Source of the DNA: Conexivisphaerales archaeon
GTDB lineage: Archaea; Thermoproteota; Nitrososphaeria; Conexivisphaerales; DTJL01
Reading direction: 5' to 3'
Assembly: GCA_038728585.1 (NCBI GenBank)
Contig: JAVYTR010000012.1
Coordinates: forward strand, 1-48,265
DNA length: 48,265 bases
Below the pieces are notes generated by a model that was not told the DNA's origin, ran no database searches, and worked only from the letters and a program-made list of their open reading frames with translations. Positions within the stretch are counted from its first letter, which is position 1. Each line of letters opens with the position of its first letter. A program made the translations under genes and the position numbers. Below, piece after piece: positions 22,993 through 31,700 of the stretch.

Positions 22993-24750
22993 TCACTTGA
23001 CAGTGACAGACTTTGCAAGGTTCCTGGGCTTGTCTATTTCAGCCCTCAACAGCCTAGCTGTATGGTAGGCAAGAAGCTGCATGGGTATCGCTGTTATGAG
23101 GGGGTACTGCTGGCTTTCAGCTTCTGGTATCTTGATGAAGTAATCGTAGATCCTTTCTGGCTTTGATGAGACACCTATCAGCAATCCCCCTCTGGCCTTC
23201 ACCTCCATACCGTTGCTGAGAGAATCCTGGTAAGATTCGTCTACCGGATTTATCAGTATGAGGGGTACTCCTCTGTCGATAAGCGCAAGAGGTCCGTGCT
23301 TGAGCTCCCCTGCTGCCAGCCCTTCAGCATGAATGTAGGCTAGCTCCTTCATCTTGAGTGCTCCCTCCAAGGCTATGGGGTAGCTGAGACCCCTGCCAAG
23401 GTAGTACACATCCTTCCCAGAAGCTATCACCTCAGCTATCCGGATTATCGCCTGTTCCTGCTTCAATGCCTGCTCTATCGATGCTGCTATCCCTTCGATT
23501 TCGTTTTGTCTGACCCCTTTCTTTGAGATGAGATAGAAGAGTGCTATCTGCGAAGTGAAGCTTTTAGTTGCTGCCACCCCTACTTCCTGCCCAGCCCGGA
23601 GGTTTACAGAAACATCGCTCATCCTTTCAAGAGTTGAAGGGGAGTGATTCACCACCCCGAGCACAGAGCATCCCTTCTCCTTCCCAGCTCTGACAGCTTC
23701 CAGAACATCCATGGTCTCTCCGCTCTGACTTACAGCAACCAGCACTGTTTCGTCATCGAACCATCTCAGGTATGACTTGTACTCACTTGCAAGTATCACT
23801 TCGCTGTACACTGCCATATTTCTGGCTAGGTACTCTTTTGCTATCAGGCTCGCGTGGTAGCTAGTGCCGGCTGCAACAAAGAAGACCCTCTTGGCTTCTT
23901 GCAGCTGCCTCCTGAAGAGAGTCAGAGTGCCAGCATCCTGATTCAGAACTCTTATGACTGCTTCGGGCTGTTCATATATCTCCTTCAGCGTGTAATGCTC
24001 ATAGCTCTCCTTCTCCGGCTTGCTCAGCTCCTCAGCGAGCTGGACAACCTTGAAGCTTCTTTTTGCGCCATTAAGGCTCCTGATATCTATCTGCCCTCTG
24101 GTCATCAAGCATATGGAGTCGTCTTCCAGGAATATGGCCCGGTTTGTCCAGTCAATGAAGCCAAGCACGTCGCTCGCAATGGCTTGAAAGCCGTCCCCTA
24201 CTCCTATTATGAGAGGTGCCTTGTGCCTAAGGCTCAACAGCGAATCGGGATGGGCCCTGCTCATTATGACGAGCGCATACTGACCTTCAAGAACCCTGGC
24301 CAATTGCAAACCTGCATCCATCAGTCCCTTACCCTGCTTGAGATAATCCTCCATAAGGTGAGCTACAACCTCAGTATCTGTCTGGCTTGTAAACCTGTGT
24401 CCCTTCTGAACCAGCTCATCCTTCAGCGCATTAAAATTTTCTATTATGCCGTTATGTATAACGGCTACGCTTCCATCACATGATAGGTGGGGATGTGCGT
24501 TAGTATCGTTGACACCTCCGTGCGTTGCCCACCTTGTATGAGCTATCGCCACATGCCCTCTGACCGGCCTTTCCTTGTAAAGCTGAACCAGCCTGTCAAC
24601 AGTCCCAGCCTTCTTCAGAACTTGAATCCCACTACCGTTCAGAACGGCAAGACCTGCGGAATCATAGCCTCTGTATTCAAGCTTCTTGAGTCCTGACAAA
24701 ACTTCGCTCGAAACATCTGATGAGTCGATCCTTCCTATGATTCCGCACAT
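22993..24750 (-). CDS. glmS: Glutamine-fructose-6-phosphate aminotransferase (isomerizing)
   Basis: This enzyme makes glucosamine 6-phosphate for sugar nucleotides and surface glycans. It has an N-terminal class II glutamine amidotransferase domain whose catalytic Cys2 directly follows the start Met (MCGIIGRIDSS), and two SIS isomerase domains (VAAGTSYHASLIAKEYL; VYYLGRGLSYPIALEGALKMKE). The end LAKSVTVK is typical. An in-frame codon 33 bases upstream would bury the cysteine, so 24750 is the true start. A minus-strand TATA box lies about 25 bases before it, so the message is probably leaderless. The length is 585 residues. Confidence 0.95.
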   Translation of the reverse strand: MCGIIGRIDSSDVSSEVLSGLKKLEYRGYDSAGLAVLNGSGIQVLKKAGTVDRLVQLYKERPVRGHVAIAHTRWATHGGVNDTNAHPHLSCDGSVAVIHNGIIENFNALKDELVQKGHRFTSQTDTEVVAHLMEDYLKQGKGLMDAGLQLARVLEGQYALVIMSRAHPDSLLSLRHKAPLIIGVGDGFQAIASDVLGFIDWTNRAIFLEDDSICLMTRGQIDIRSLNGAKRSFKVVQLAEELSKPEKESYEHYTLKEIYEQPEAVIRVLNQDAGTLTLFRRQLQEAKRVFFVAAGTSYHASLIAKEYLARNMAVYSEVILASEYKSYLRWFDDETVLVAVSQSGETMDVLEAVRAGKEKGCSVLGVVNHSPSTLERMSDVSVNLRAGQEVGVAATKSFTSQIALFYLISKKGVRQNEIEGIAASIEQALKQEQAIIRIAEVIASGKDVYYLGRGLSYPIALEGALKMKELAYIHAEGLAAGELKHGPLALIDRGVPLILINPVDESYQDSLSNGMEVKARGGLLIGVSSKPERIYDYFIKIPEAESQQYPLITAIPMQLLAYHTARLLRAEIDKPRNLAKSVTVK

Positions 24751-24768
24751 ACTCTGGCTCTTTCTGTG

Positions 24769-24781
24769 CGTGTATAAAAGC
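24769..24781 (-). promoter_or_regulatory. TATA-like promoter of glmS
   Basis: CTTTTATACA on the minus strand (24771-24780) lies about 25 bases upstream of the ATG at 24750, which predicts transcription starting at or next to the start codon. Confidence 0.5.
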
Positions 24782-24855
24782 ACCTACTGCGCGTGCTTGA
24801 TAATTTTGTTCCTGACTATGCTTCTCCTGAACCTCTTCAAGGCTCAAACCATAGT

Positions 24856-24872
24856 AAATGTTTTAATAATAT
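24856..24872 (+). promoter_or_regulatory. TATA-like promoter of the HTH/S-layer-like gene
   Basis: The A/T-rich TTTTAATAATATT lies about 30 bases before the TTG start at 24894, in the divergent gap shared with glmS. No strong ribosome binding site precedes the TTG. Confidence 0.4.
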
Positions 24873-24893
24873 TATCAATTATCTTATAGTGGT

Positions 24894-25847
24894 TTGAGGT
24901 CTAAGATAATCTTCAACGACAGGTCTGGCGCTTTTGAAGCTGAGGTGGAGCTGCTTGAGGAGGCAAGTGCGCTGAAGAGCGCATCTGATGAAATGGCGTT
25001 GGCGATAATGAGGGAAGCATCAAACGGCCCTGTCTATTCAAGGGAGATAGCGTCTAGACTGAAGGTCAGGGAGCAGACGGTTTACTACCATGTAAGGAAG
25101 CTGGTCTCTCTCGGCCTGCTCAGGGTTCACTCTACCCAGCTTGTCAGAGGCGCATTGGCCAAGAGGGTAGAGGCCAGCTCTCAGGGTCTCGCATTCATCT
25201 ACGACAGGGGCAGCCTGAAGCCTCTATCGCGCAGACCCGACTCCGATTCGTTTCGCCGCTTCTTCAAAGAGTTTGTGCAGGATGGCTCTTTCAGAGGCTA
25301 TATAGTCGTGGGAAGCCCCGAACCACACGGAAGGTTCAGAGCTTCTGCAAGAGACGGCCATTATGCTACTCAGTTGGCTCTCTATATAGGTTCAATAGCT
25401 TTGCCGTCATCTTCGTTTGCTGTAAAGCTGGACACAGACACCAAGGTTGAAATGTCTTACACCGACAACATGGTTCTGATAGGCGGCCCAGCTACGAACC
25501 AGATAATGGCAGATGTGAACAATACTCTACCAGTAAGGTTCGATGAGACCAACTACTGGGCAGGACTGCTCGATGAGAAGGGCAGGAGGTTCAGTAGCGA
25601 CACAGATGCGCTGATTGCCAAGGTTAGAAACCCTTTCAACCCTCAAAAACACATAGTTGCAATAGCTGGCATAAGGCATGTGGGTACAAAGGCTGCTGTT
25701 ATAGCGCTGACACAGCAGCCCGACGAGGTGCTTGGAGAGTATCGGGGTGAAGAGCCGTTTGCATGCGTGATAAGGGGGTTCGACCAAGATGGAGACGGCA
25801 AGGTTGACAGGGCAGACCTTGTGGCATCTTACAATCCAGCAGGTTGA
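24894..25847 (+). CDS. HTH regulator fused to an S-layer-like domain with a calcium-type loop
   Basis: The protein is 317 residues. Residues about 30-80 are a winged HTH of ArsR type (MREASNGPVYSREIASRLKVREQTVYYHVRKLVSLGLL). Residues about 125-285 resemble the archaeal S-layer-associated domain (GYIVVGSPEPHGRFRASARDGHY, NMVLIGGPATNQIMADVNNTLPVRF). The end has an EF-hand/dockerin-like loop DQDGDGKVDRAD (about 297-308). There is no signal peptide or membrane helix, so it should act in the cytoplasm. The S-layer-like part presumably serves as a sensor or dimer module. It is divergent from glmS, so it could regulate surface glycan genes; that is a guess. Confidence 0.7.
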   Translation: MRSKIIFNDRSGAFEAEVELLEEASALKSASDEMALAIMREASNGPVYSREIASRLKVREQTVYYHVRKLVSLGLLRVHSTQLVRGALAKRVEASSQGLAFIYDRGSLKPLSRRPDSDSFRRFFKEFVQDGSFRGYIVVGSPEPHGRFRASARDGHYATQLALYIGSIALPSSSFAVKLDTDTKVEMSYTDNMVLIGGPATNQIMADVNNTLPVRFDETNYWAGLLDEKGRRFSSDTDALIAKVRNPFNPQKHIVAIAGIRHVGTKAAVIALTQQPDEVLGEYRGEEPFACVIRGFDQDGDGKVDRADLVASYNPAG

Positions 25848-25920
25848 GCTAAAAACAGACAGGTATCGAGAGGACAGGAATGGCTGAGTGTTCGCACTGC
25901 AAAAACATGTATTAAGGTAA

Positions 25921-25932
25921 GACATATAAGCA
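25921..25932 (+). promoter_or_regulatory. TATA-like promoter of the rps13 operon
   Basis: GACATATAAGC lies about 55 bases upstream of the TTG start at 25984. It leaves a leader of about 30 bases that ends in GTGAGGA, a good ribosome binding site. Confidence 0.45.
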
Positions 25933-25983
25933 ATTCACCCAGAGGCAGAAGGCACAAGTAAGTAGGTAAGTGAGTGAGGATTA

Positions 25984-26463
25984 TTGTCAACAGAGTTCAG
26001 GCCGATAGTGCGTCTTGCAGGTAGAGACCTTGACGGTACAAGGAAGGTAGTTTATGCTCTGCAGGATATCAAGGGCCTGAATGTGAGCTTGGCTAACGCA
26101 ATTGCAAATTCTCTAAGGATAGACCCGAAGCTGAGGCTTGGCCAGCTGTCTGACTCCCAGCTCAACGAGCTTGAAAAGAGCCTGAAGGACTTGAGGTCTC
26201 TTGGTCTTCCCTCCTGGCTGCTGAACAGGAGGAAGGACTTTGAAACCGGAGAGGATAGACATCTTCTTGAATCAGACCTGGATTTTGTAATAAAGAACGA
26301 TATTGAGAGAGAGAAGGCGATAGGCAGCTGGAGGGGAATAAGACACAGCCTGGGCCTGAAGGTGCGCGGTCAGAGAACAAGAACAACAGGAAGAAAGGGA
26401 CAGACGGTAGGTGTTAGGAAAGCTGCTGTCCAGGCAACCCCAGCCAAGGAGGAGAAGGAATAG
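25984..26463 (+). CDS. rps13: 30S ribosomal protein S13 (uS13)
   Basis: This small-subunit head protein contacts S19 and P-site tRNA. FRPIVRLAGRDLDGTRKVVYALQDIKGL and RGIRHSLGLKVRGQRTRTTGRKG are diagnostic. A C-terminal tail of about 15 residues (VQATPAKEEKE) follows the core. TTG start. It is first of the S13-S4-S11-RpoD cluster. Confidence 0.96.
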   Translation: MSTEFRPIVRLAGRDLDGTRKVVYALQDIKGLNVSLANAIANSLRIDPKLRLGQLSDSQLNELEKSLKDLRSLGLPSWLLNRRKDFETGEDRHLLESDLDFVIKNDIEREKAIGSWRGIRHSLGLKVRGQRTRTTGRKGQTVGVRKAAVQATPAKEEKE

Positions 26464-26478
26464 AGGTTGAGGTGCTGA

Positions 26479-26979
26479 TTGGGCGACCCAAAGAAACCGA
26501 AGAACAAGTATTCAACCCCCAGAAATCCCTGGAGCGCTGACCAGCTGTCTTCCGAGCTCTACCTTCTTGGCAACTACGGACTCAGGAACAAGAGGGAGCT
26601 ATGGAAGGTCGAAACAGAACTTTCCAGGATAAGAAAGCAGGCCAGGTCTCTACTGGCTGCACCTCCTGACGTGAGAGAAAGGACAAGTGGTGTGCTGATA
26701 AGGAGGCTGTACAACCTTGGGCTGGTTTCAGAAGGCGCATCGATAGACGATATACTCAGCCTTAAGGTGGAGGATATACTCGAAAGAAGGCTGCAGAGCC
26801 TTGTATGGAGGAAGGGCCTGGCAAAGACACCTTATGAAGCAAGACAGATGATATCACACAAAAGAATACTCGTTGGAGGTAGAGTTGTCTCAAAGCCTGG
26901 CTATCTTGTGAAGAGGTCTGAAGAAGATAAACTATCTGTCAGAGGAGCAATTGTAGCTCAGGAGGGAGCTGCAAGTTGA
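26479..26979 (+). CDS. rps4: 30S ribosomal protein S4 (uS4)
   Basis: This primary assembly protein has the archaeal N-terminus ([18 protein letters not shown]) and an S4 RNA-binding motif ([35 protein letters not shown]). The length is 166 residues. TTG start, with GAGGTTGAGGTG just upstream. It overlaps rps11 by four bases. Confidence 0.96.
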   Translation: MGDPKKPKNKYSTPRNPWSADQLSSELYLLGNYGLRNKRELWKVETELSRIRKQARSLLAAPPDVRERTSGVLIRRLYNLGLVSEGASIDDILSLKVEDILERRLQSLVWRKGLAKTPYEARQMISHKRILVGGRVVSKPGYLVKRSEEDKLSVRGAIVAQEGAAS

Positions 26980-27518
26980 GTGAAGCTGCTCAGCCCGAAG
27001 AAAAGAAGGCGAAGAGGGGGAGAAGAAAGGCCAAGGCTTCTGCAGAGGCAGCGGTTGTTTCTGAAGAACCTGCAAAGGTAGAGACAGAACAGGCTGCGCA
27101 GCCTGAGCAGGCAGAATCTGCAGCCGGACAGGAAAGGCTCAGGTGGGGTGTTGCTCACATCTACAGCAGCTTTAACAACACCCTTGTTCACATCACAGAC
27201 CTTTCAGGTGCAGAAACGATAGCTTTCAGCTCAGGAGGTCAGCACGTGAAAGCTGACAGGCTGGAGTCTTCGCCGTACGCTGCGATGAAATCAGCTGCGA
27301 AGTGTGCAGAGATAGCCAAGACAAAGGGGATAAATGCGCTTCATATCAAGGTCAGAGCGGTTGGGGGAACAGGGCCAAGGACCCCTGGTCCAGGAGCTCA
27401 GGCTGCCATAAGAGCTATAGCAAGGGCTGGTTTCAGGATAGGGAGAATAGAAGATGTGACCCCTATACCTCATGATACAACAAGGAAGCCGGGCGGAAGG
27501 AGAGGAAGAAGAGCCTGA
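26976..27518 (+). CDS. rps11: 30S ribosomal protein S11 (uS11) with a long N-terminal extension
   Basis: This platform protein has the core from about residue 55: [24 protein letters not shown] through [19 protein letters not shown] to [18 protein letters not shown]. It is preceded by an Ala/Glu/Lys-rich extension of about 50 residues with a basic KRGRRKAK patch, probably disordered. The TTG start overlaps the rps4 stop, which supports the long form. A shorter start would lie inside the extension. Confidence 0.96.
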   Translation: MSEAAQPEEKKAKRGRRKAKASAEAAVVSEEPAKVETEQAAQPEQAESAAGQERLRWGVAHIYSSFNNTLVHITDLSGAETIAFSSGGQHVKADRLESSPYAAMKSAAKCAEIAKTKGINALHIKVRAVGGTGPRTPGPGAQAAIRAIARAGFRIGRIEDVTPIPHDTTRKPGGRRGRRA

Positions 27519-27538
27519 ATCTGGATGGTGGTTATGCT

Positions 27539-28186
27539 TTGGCAGAAACGATTAAGGTTATCGAGAAGGATGATGTGCATGTCAAGGTCAGGTTCGAAGG
27601 CTATGGAAGGTCTTACATCAATGCATTAAGAAGGATCAGCTTGGCCGAAGTTCCTGTCCTGGCAATAGACGACGTCGTTATCCTTGAGAACACTTCACCT
27701 GTATATGATGAGATAGTAGCCCACAGGCTGGGGCTGATACCTCTTCTCACACCTGTCGACAAATATCCTCTCCCCGAAGAGTGCGACTGCCACAACCCCT
27801 CAGGTTGCCCGAAGTGCAGGGTGATGATAGTGCTAGACGCGAGCGCCTCCAACATACCCAGGACGGTCTTCTCTGGGGAGCTTGTCTCACCGGAAGACCC
27901 CTCGATAAGACCTGTCAGCGACAAGATCCCTATAGTTAAGCTTGCACCAAACCAGAAGCTGAAGGTTGAATGCTATGCTAGAATGGGAAGGGGAAGGGAG
28001 CATGCGAAATGGCAGGCAGCGCCTGTTGCTGTGCTTGCTGATGCAGAAGAAAGTACTGAAGGAAAAGAGGCTTTCACTCTTGAAGTTGAGAGTGTGGGAA
28101 ACTACACTGCACCCGTGCTTCTGAAGAAGGCTGCTCAGACACTCACAAAGCAGCTCAGTCAGCTGCAGTCAGCTATAGGTGAATAA
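27539..28186 (+). CDS. rpoD: DNA-directed RNA polymerase subunit D (Rpo3)
   Basis: This assembly-platform subunit (Rpb3/alpha homologue) pairs with subunit L. Markers are FEGYGRSYINALRRISLAEVPVLAIDDV and the C-terminal ESVGNYTAPVLLKKAAQTL. A cysteine group ECDCHNPSGCPKC around residue 84 could hold a metal or iron-sulfur centre, as in some archaeal D subunits. The start is TTG with GGATGGTGG upstream. The length is 215 residues. Confidence 0.95.
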   Translation: MAETIKVIEKDDVHVKVRFEGYGRSYINALRRISLAEVPVLAIDDVVILENTSPVYDEIVAHRLGLIPLLTPVDKYPLPEECDCHNPSGCPKCRVMIVLDASASNIPRTVFSGELVSPEDPSIRPVSDKIPIVKLAPNQKLKVECYARMGRGREHAKWQAAPVAVLADAEESTEGKEAFTLEVESVGNYTAPVLLKKAAQTLTKQLSQLQSAIGE

Positions 28187-28189
28187 GCT

Positions 28190-28519
28190 ATGCTCGACAG
28201 GATTGGAACACTGAAGAGTCTGAGGAAGGCAGAAAGACCGGTCTTCAGAGCTGCGCTTGAGAGGCTGGAGGGTTCAAGGAGAAGAATGGCAAAGGTGAAT
28301 GTGGGGAAGCTTTCAGCCATCGCGGAAGAGGGCTCATATGTTCTGGTGCCGGGAAAGGTTCTGGGCTCTGGAAAGATGGAGAAGAAGCTGATAGTCGGTG
28401 CCCTTGACTACTCTTCCGAAGCTAGAAAGAAGATAGTCTCTGCAGGCGGCGAAGCCCTTACACTGACAGAATTCATCAAGCGCTATTCAGATAAGGAGGG
28501 TATAAGGCTTGTCGGCTGA
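28190..28519 (+). CDS. rpl18e: 50S ribosomal protein L18e (eL18)
   Basis: This 109-residue archaeal/eukaryal protein is related to bacterial L15. KVNVGKLSAIAEEGSYVLVPGKVLGSG and VSAGGEALTLTEFIKRY are characteristic. It overlaps rpl13 by 11 bases. Confidence 0.94.
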   Translation: MLDRIGTLKSLRKAERPVFRAALERLEGSRRRMAKVNVGKLSAIAEEGSYVLVPGKVLGSGKMEKKLIVGALDYSSEARKKIVSAGGEALTLTEFIKRYSDKEGIRLVG

Positions 28520-28997
28520 AGAAGTACTGATAGATGCGAGCGAGACTATACTGGGCAGAGTAGCAAGCATAGCTGCAAAGCTGGCTCTTCAGGGGAAGAA
28601 GGTGCATGTTGTGAACGTGGAAAAGATACTTATAAGCGGTAGCAAAAAGCATGTAATCTCTTCTTGGAAGAGGTTCCTTGAGGTAGGCTCCGTCATCAAC
28701 CCTGAGCACGGGCCTATTCATTTCAGAAGGCCAGACAATATATTCAAGAGAGTTGCGAGAGGAATGCTGCCCTGGAGAAAGCCAAAGGGGAAAGCTGCAT
28801 ATAAGAGGCTGAGAGCTTATCACGGTTTCCCTGACCAGCTGAAGAGGATCCAGCCTTATGACGTGAGCAAGGCAAAGGCAACCAAGCCTACCAGCTTTTA
28901 CATAAGACTGGGCGAGCTGGCGGAGGAGCTTGGATGGAGAGGCTACAGAATACCAAATAAGCAGGCAGTCAGTAAGCAGCAGGGTGCAGGTCAATGA
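28509..28997 (+). CDS. rpl13: 50S ribosomal protein L13 (uL13)
   Basis: This early-assembly protein is identified by LIDASETILGRVASIAAKLALQGKKVHVVNVEKI, and by the RGMLPWRKPKGKAAYKRLRAYHGFP block. The length is 162 residues. The TTG start lies inside rpl18e. Confidence 0.95.
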   Translation: MSAEEVLIDASETILGRVASIAAKLALQGKKVHVVNVEKILISGSKKHVISSWKRFLEVGSVINPEHGPIHFRRPDNIFKRVARGMLPWRKPKGKAAYKRLRAYHGFPDQLKRIQPYDVSKAKATKPTSFYIRLGELAEELGWRGYRIPNKQAVSKQQGAGQ

Positions 28998-29410
28998 GCA
29001 CAACTACAGCGAAGAAGTTCAAGCTGTTTTCGGGGACCAGAAAAGCTGCAAGAGCTACTGCAGCCATATATCCGGGTACAGGCAGGGTGAGGATAAACGG
29101 CTATCTTCTCGAAGCTTTGCCGAATGAACTAGCAAGGGAGATAATTATGGGTCCTCTCAGGGTTGCTGGAGACCTTAGATGGAAGGTGAACATAGACGTA
29201 GATGTGAAAGGTGGTGGAGTCATGGGTCAGGCCTATGCCTCTGCCATGGCCATAGCTAGAGCCTTCGTCGGGTTCATCAAGAGCCCTGAACTGAAGAAGA
29301 ATATGCTCGAATATGACGAGCACCTGTTGACTGGAGACCCCCGTCAGGCCGAGCCCAAGAAGTTCGGAGGGCCTGGTGCGAGAAGAAGAAGGCAGAAATC
29401 ATACAGGTAA
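28994..29410 (+). CDS. rps9: 30S ribosomal protein S9 (uS9)
   Basis: This protein's C-terminal tail reaches P-site tRNA. GRVRINGYLLEALPNELAREII and the end DPRQAEPKKFGGPGARRRRQKSYR are the archaeal S9 signatures. The length is 138 residues. The ATG overlaps the rpl13 stop. Archaeal clusters usually continue with rpoN; here the next gene is about 300 bases away on the other strand. Confidence 0.96.
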   Translation: MSTTTAKKFKLFSGTRKAARATAAIYPGTGRVRINGYLLEALPNELAREIIMGPLRVAGDLRWKVNIDVDVKGGGVMGQAYASAMAIARAFVGFIKSPELKKNMLEYDEHLLTGDPRQAEPKKFGGPGARRRRQKSYR

Positions 29411-29472
29411 GGCTGTCATCTAAACCAAAAATCATTTCCAGCATACGATTATCCAGCATCTTCCATCTAACT

Positions 29473-29497
29473 TATTCTATCCTATTCTATTCTAATT
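29473..29497. repeat. TATTC-type pentanucleotide repeat
   Basis: Tandem units TATTC, TATCC, TATTC, TATTC are followed by a partial unit. This is the second intergenic pentamer tract of the window. Confidence 0.7.
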
Positions 29498-29505
29498 CCC
29501 GGGTA

Positions 29506-29528
29506 GCTCTTTCCTCCAGGAAAGAAGC
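29506..29528 (+). terminator. Stable hairpin downstream of rps9
   Basis: GCTCTTTCC (29506-29514) pairs with GGAAAGA plus GC (29519-29528) with one bulged A, leaving a four-base loop TCCA. It could serve as a transcript end or processing signal. There is no T run directly after it, so the terminator label is provisional. Confidence 0.35.
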
Positions 29529-29716
29529 GGGTATGCTGGTTATTCTGTCCTACATCAAAACGTCTACAGTTCTATCACTGCAGCTTCCTGTTCCGGTTTG
29601 CTCAGTAAACGAGCTCAAAGTGAGCTGGGGTTATCATCATAAGGTCAGATACCCCAGAAGATATCATCGCTCACCATCCAGTGAAAGAGGTCATATATGT
29701 GCAGTTCGCATTAGAC

Positions 29717-31486
29717 TCATTCTGAGGGTTGACGGTCTCTGGTATCGTTCCCTTTGTCATCCATCCTCTCAGGGTCTTTCTCTGAACTCGCTTCTATTCC
29801 CATCTGGCCTTTCGCAGGTTGTCTTTGCACTTCGTAAATGATGGGTGCGCCTCTTAGCGCAGATGCTACCGCTGCAATAAAAGCAAGCGCAGATGCTGTA
29901 TAGAAGGCTATCCTGAGCGAGGACATGAAGGCAGGAGCAACAGTGCTCGGGAACCACGTCTTCCCCTCCAGAAAACCTACGGTTGATTGAGGTATCGAAG
30001 AGACCAGCTGCTGGGGGAGCTGCTGCAATATGCTGGCGACTGGATTGTAGCCAAGAAACGCAGCAAAAAGTGCTGAGGTAGGTGGTATGTTCGCAAAGAC
30101 GTTTGCGAGCTGAGGGGCTCCAGCATTAGTGAGAGCTGAAGCAAAGGTTGAGGGGAGCTGGGATGCAAGAGCACTGATTATCACGCCGAAGAATAGGGCT
30201 ATGCTGAGTGTCTGACCAACGTTCTGAAGAGTTGCCCTCATCCCTGAGGCGACTCCCCTGTACTCAGGGGGTATGGCGTTCATTATCGCAGCTATGTTTG
30301 GAGAGCCAAACAGTCCGTTTCCCACACCCATCACGAAGATTATCAGAGCAAATACTCTGTAGTCGAAGTTGTAAGATAGAGCTGAGAGGGCTATGAACGA
30401 TGCTCCTACGATAACCATGCCAGCTGTAGCCAGAAGCTTTGAGCCCATCCGGTCTGAGAGTATGCCGCTTGTCGGACCCATAAGAACAAACCCGAGCATC
30501 ATCGGTATTATGTATATGCCTGACCAGAACGGTGTTGATTCATAGGAGTAGCCGTGAAGAGGAAGCCAGATCCCCTGCAGCAGAATTATCAGCATAAGCA
30601 TCACACCACCATATGCTATCGAGCTGAGCATCCCAGCTATGTTTGCTGCACTGAACATCCTTATCCTGAAGAGTTGCAGTCTGAACATTGGCTGCTCCAC
30701 TCTGCTCTCAACGAACGGAAAGAGAGCCAGCAGCAGCAGACCTGAAGCTATGAAACCCACAACCTCAGGGTTTGACCAGCCCATCAGGCTCTTCCCGTAT
30801 GGTATGAGCCCGTAGGTCAGGCCTATCAGCAGCAGTGTGAGGCCGACTGCAAACGTGATGTTACCAAGCAGGTCTATCTTCTGGCCCTTCTGCAGCGATC
30901 CCAGCTCCCTCAGCTTCGTATAGGACCAGATGGTTCCAAAGATTCCAAAAGGTACACTCACAAGAAAGATCAGCCTCCAGTCTATCGGAGCAAGCAGACC
31001 ACCAAGCACAAGTCCTATCAGCGAACCTGCAAGAAATGTCACCTGATTCAGGCCGAGCGCCTTCCCTCTTTCCTGAGGTGGGAATGCGTCTGTAAGTATA
31101 GCGGCGCTGTTTGCAAAGAGGAAAGCTGCACCTACCCCCTGAATGAACCTGAAGACTATCAGCTCTAGAGCCCCTGCATTACCATTGCTAGGGGTGATGA
31201 AGAGAAGTATAGAACCTGCGGAGAAGATGGCAAATCCCAGATTATAGAGCCTTACCCTGCCGTACATGTCCGAAAGCCTACCGAATGTTACCAGAAGGGT
31301 TGATACAGCTATGTTGTATCCAAACAGTATCCAGAGCAGATACTGAAAGGAGCCGTTGCTAAGCGGGTTAACTCCTATTCCGTTGAATATAGTTGGCAGG
31401 GAGATCAGGATTATCGTACCGTTTGTGGAGCCCATCAACGTTCCAAGTGTGGTGTTCGATAGGGCAACCCATTTGTACTGAACCAT
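29717..31486 (-). CDS. MFS drug exporter, DHA2 (14-helix) type
   Basis: This 589-residue major facilitator has about 14 hydrophobic helices. Motif A is seen as [17 protein letters not shown] (about residues 68-84), and the motif C-like region follows as [21 protein letters not shown]. Proteins of this layout export drugs or other organic compounds against protons. The C-terminal end of about 30 residues is charged and cytoplasmic. ATG start. It is transcribed against the rps9 and nuo genes, so it is a separate unit. Substrate unknown. Confidence 0.85.
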   Translation of the reverse strand: MVQYKWVALSNTTLGTLMGSTNGTIILISLPTIFNGIGVNPLSNGSFQYLLWILFGYNIAVSTLLVTFGRLSDMYGRVRLYNLGFAIFSAGSILLFITPSNGNAGALELIVFRFIQGVGAAFLFANSAAILTDAFPPQERGKALGLNQVTFLAGSLIGLVLGGLLAPIDWRLIFLVSVPFGIFGTIWSYTKLRELGSLQKGQKIDLLGNITFAVGLTLLLIGLTYGLIPYGKSLMGWSNPEVVGFIASGLLLLALFPFVESRVEQPMFRLQLFRIRMFSAANIAGMLSSIAYGGVMLMLIILLQGIWLPLHGYSYESTPFWSGIYIIPMMLGFVLMGPTSGILSDRMGSKLLATAGMVIVGASFIALSALSYNFDYRVFALIIFVMGVGNGLFGSPNIAAIMNAIPPEYRGVASGMRATLQNVGQTLSIALFFGVIISALASQLPSTFASALTNAGAPQLANVFANIPPTSALFAAFLGYNPVASILQQLPQQLVSSIPQSTVGFLEGKTWFPSTVAPAFMSSLRIAFYTASALAFIAAVASALRGAPIIYEVQRQPAKGQMGIEASSEKDPERMDDKGNDTRDRQPSE

Positions 31487-31510
31487 GCGCGAGGCCGGAA
31501 GGCGAGACGA

Positions 31511-31529
31511 CGTTTAAGCTTTAAGTTTT
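31511..31529 (-). promoter_or_regulatory. TATA-like promoter of the MFS gene
   Basis: A minus-strand box reading roughly AACTTAAAGCTTAAAC lies 25-43 bases upstream of the ATG at 31486. It would give a very short leader. Confidence 0.35.
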
Positions 31530-31636
31530 AACCAACTTACACCTGAAAGACCAATTCAGAGAGATTGAGGAAGGAGCAGAGTTGAGAATTGCAAGTGAAG
31601 TAGTTACGCGAAGGTAGAAGAAAAAAAGATTGCACA

Positions 31637-31648
31637 TCTTTTATAAAG
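31637..31648 (+). promoter_or_regulatory. TATA-like promoter of the nuo block
   Basis: TCTTTTATAAAG lies about 55-64 bases before the nuoB start at 31701. Transcription would begin near 31670, leaving a leader of about 30 bases with the AGAAGGGGG ribosome binding site at about 31690-31698. Confidence 0.5.
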
Positions 31649-31700
31649 ACGCCAAATGACGGCAACTTGAGAAGCAGATTGCCCCAAGTAGAAGGGGGAA

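Larger units (their letters stand above)
29411..29716. other. Convergent intergenic region after rps9, possible structured element
   Basis: No protein gene is seen. The stretch holds a TATTC-type pentamer tract (29473-29497), a strong hairpin (29506-29528) and a nine-base inverted repeat, CCAGCATAC (29438-29446) and GTATGCTGG (29531-29539), that encloses both. It may carry terminators for rps9 and the opposing MFS gene, or a small RNA. Confidence 0.4.

Noticed and set aside
24751-24783. Upstream in-frame start for glmS
   Set aside because: It would place 11 residues before the catalytic cysteine, which must be at position 2 after Met removal, and it overlaps the TATA box.
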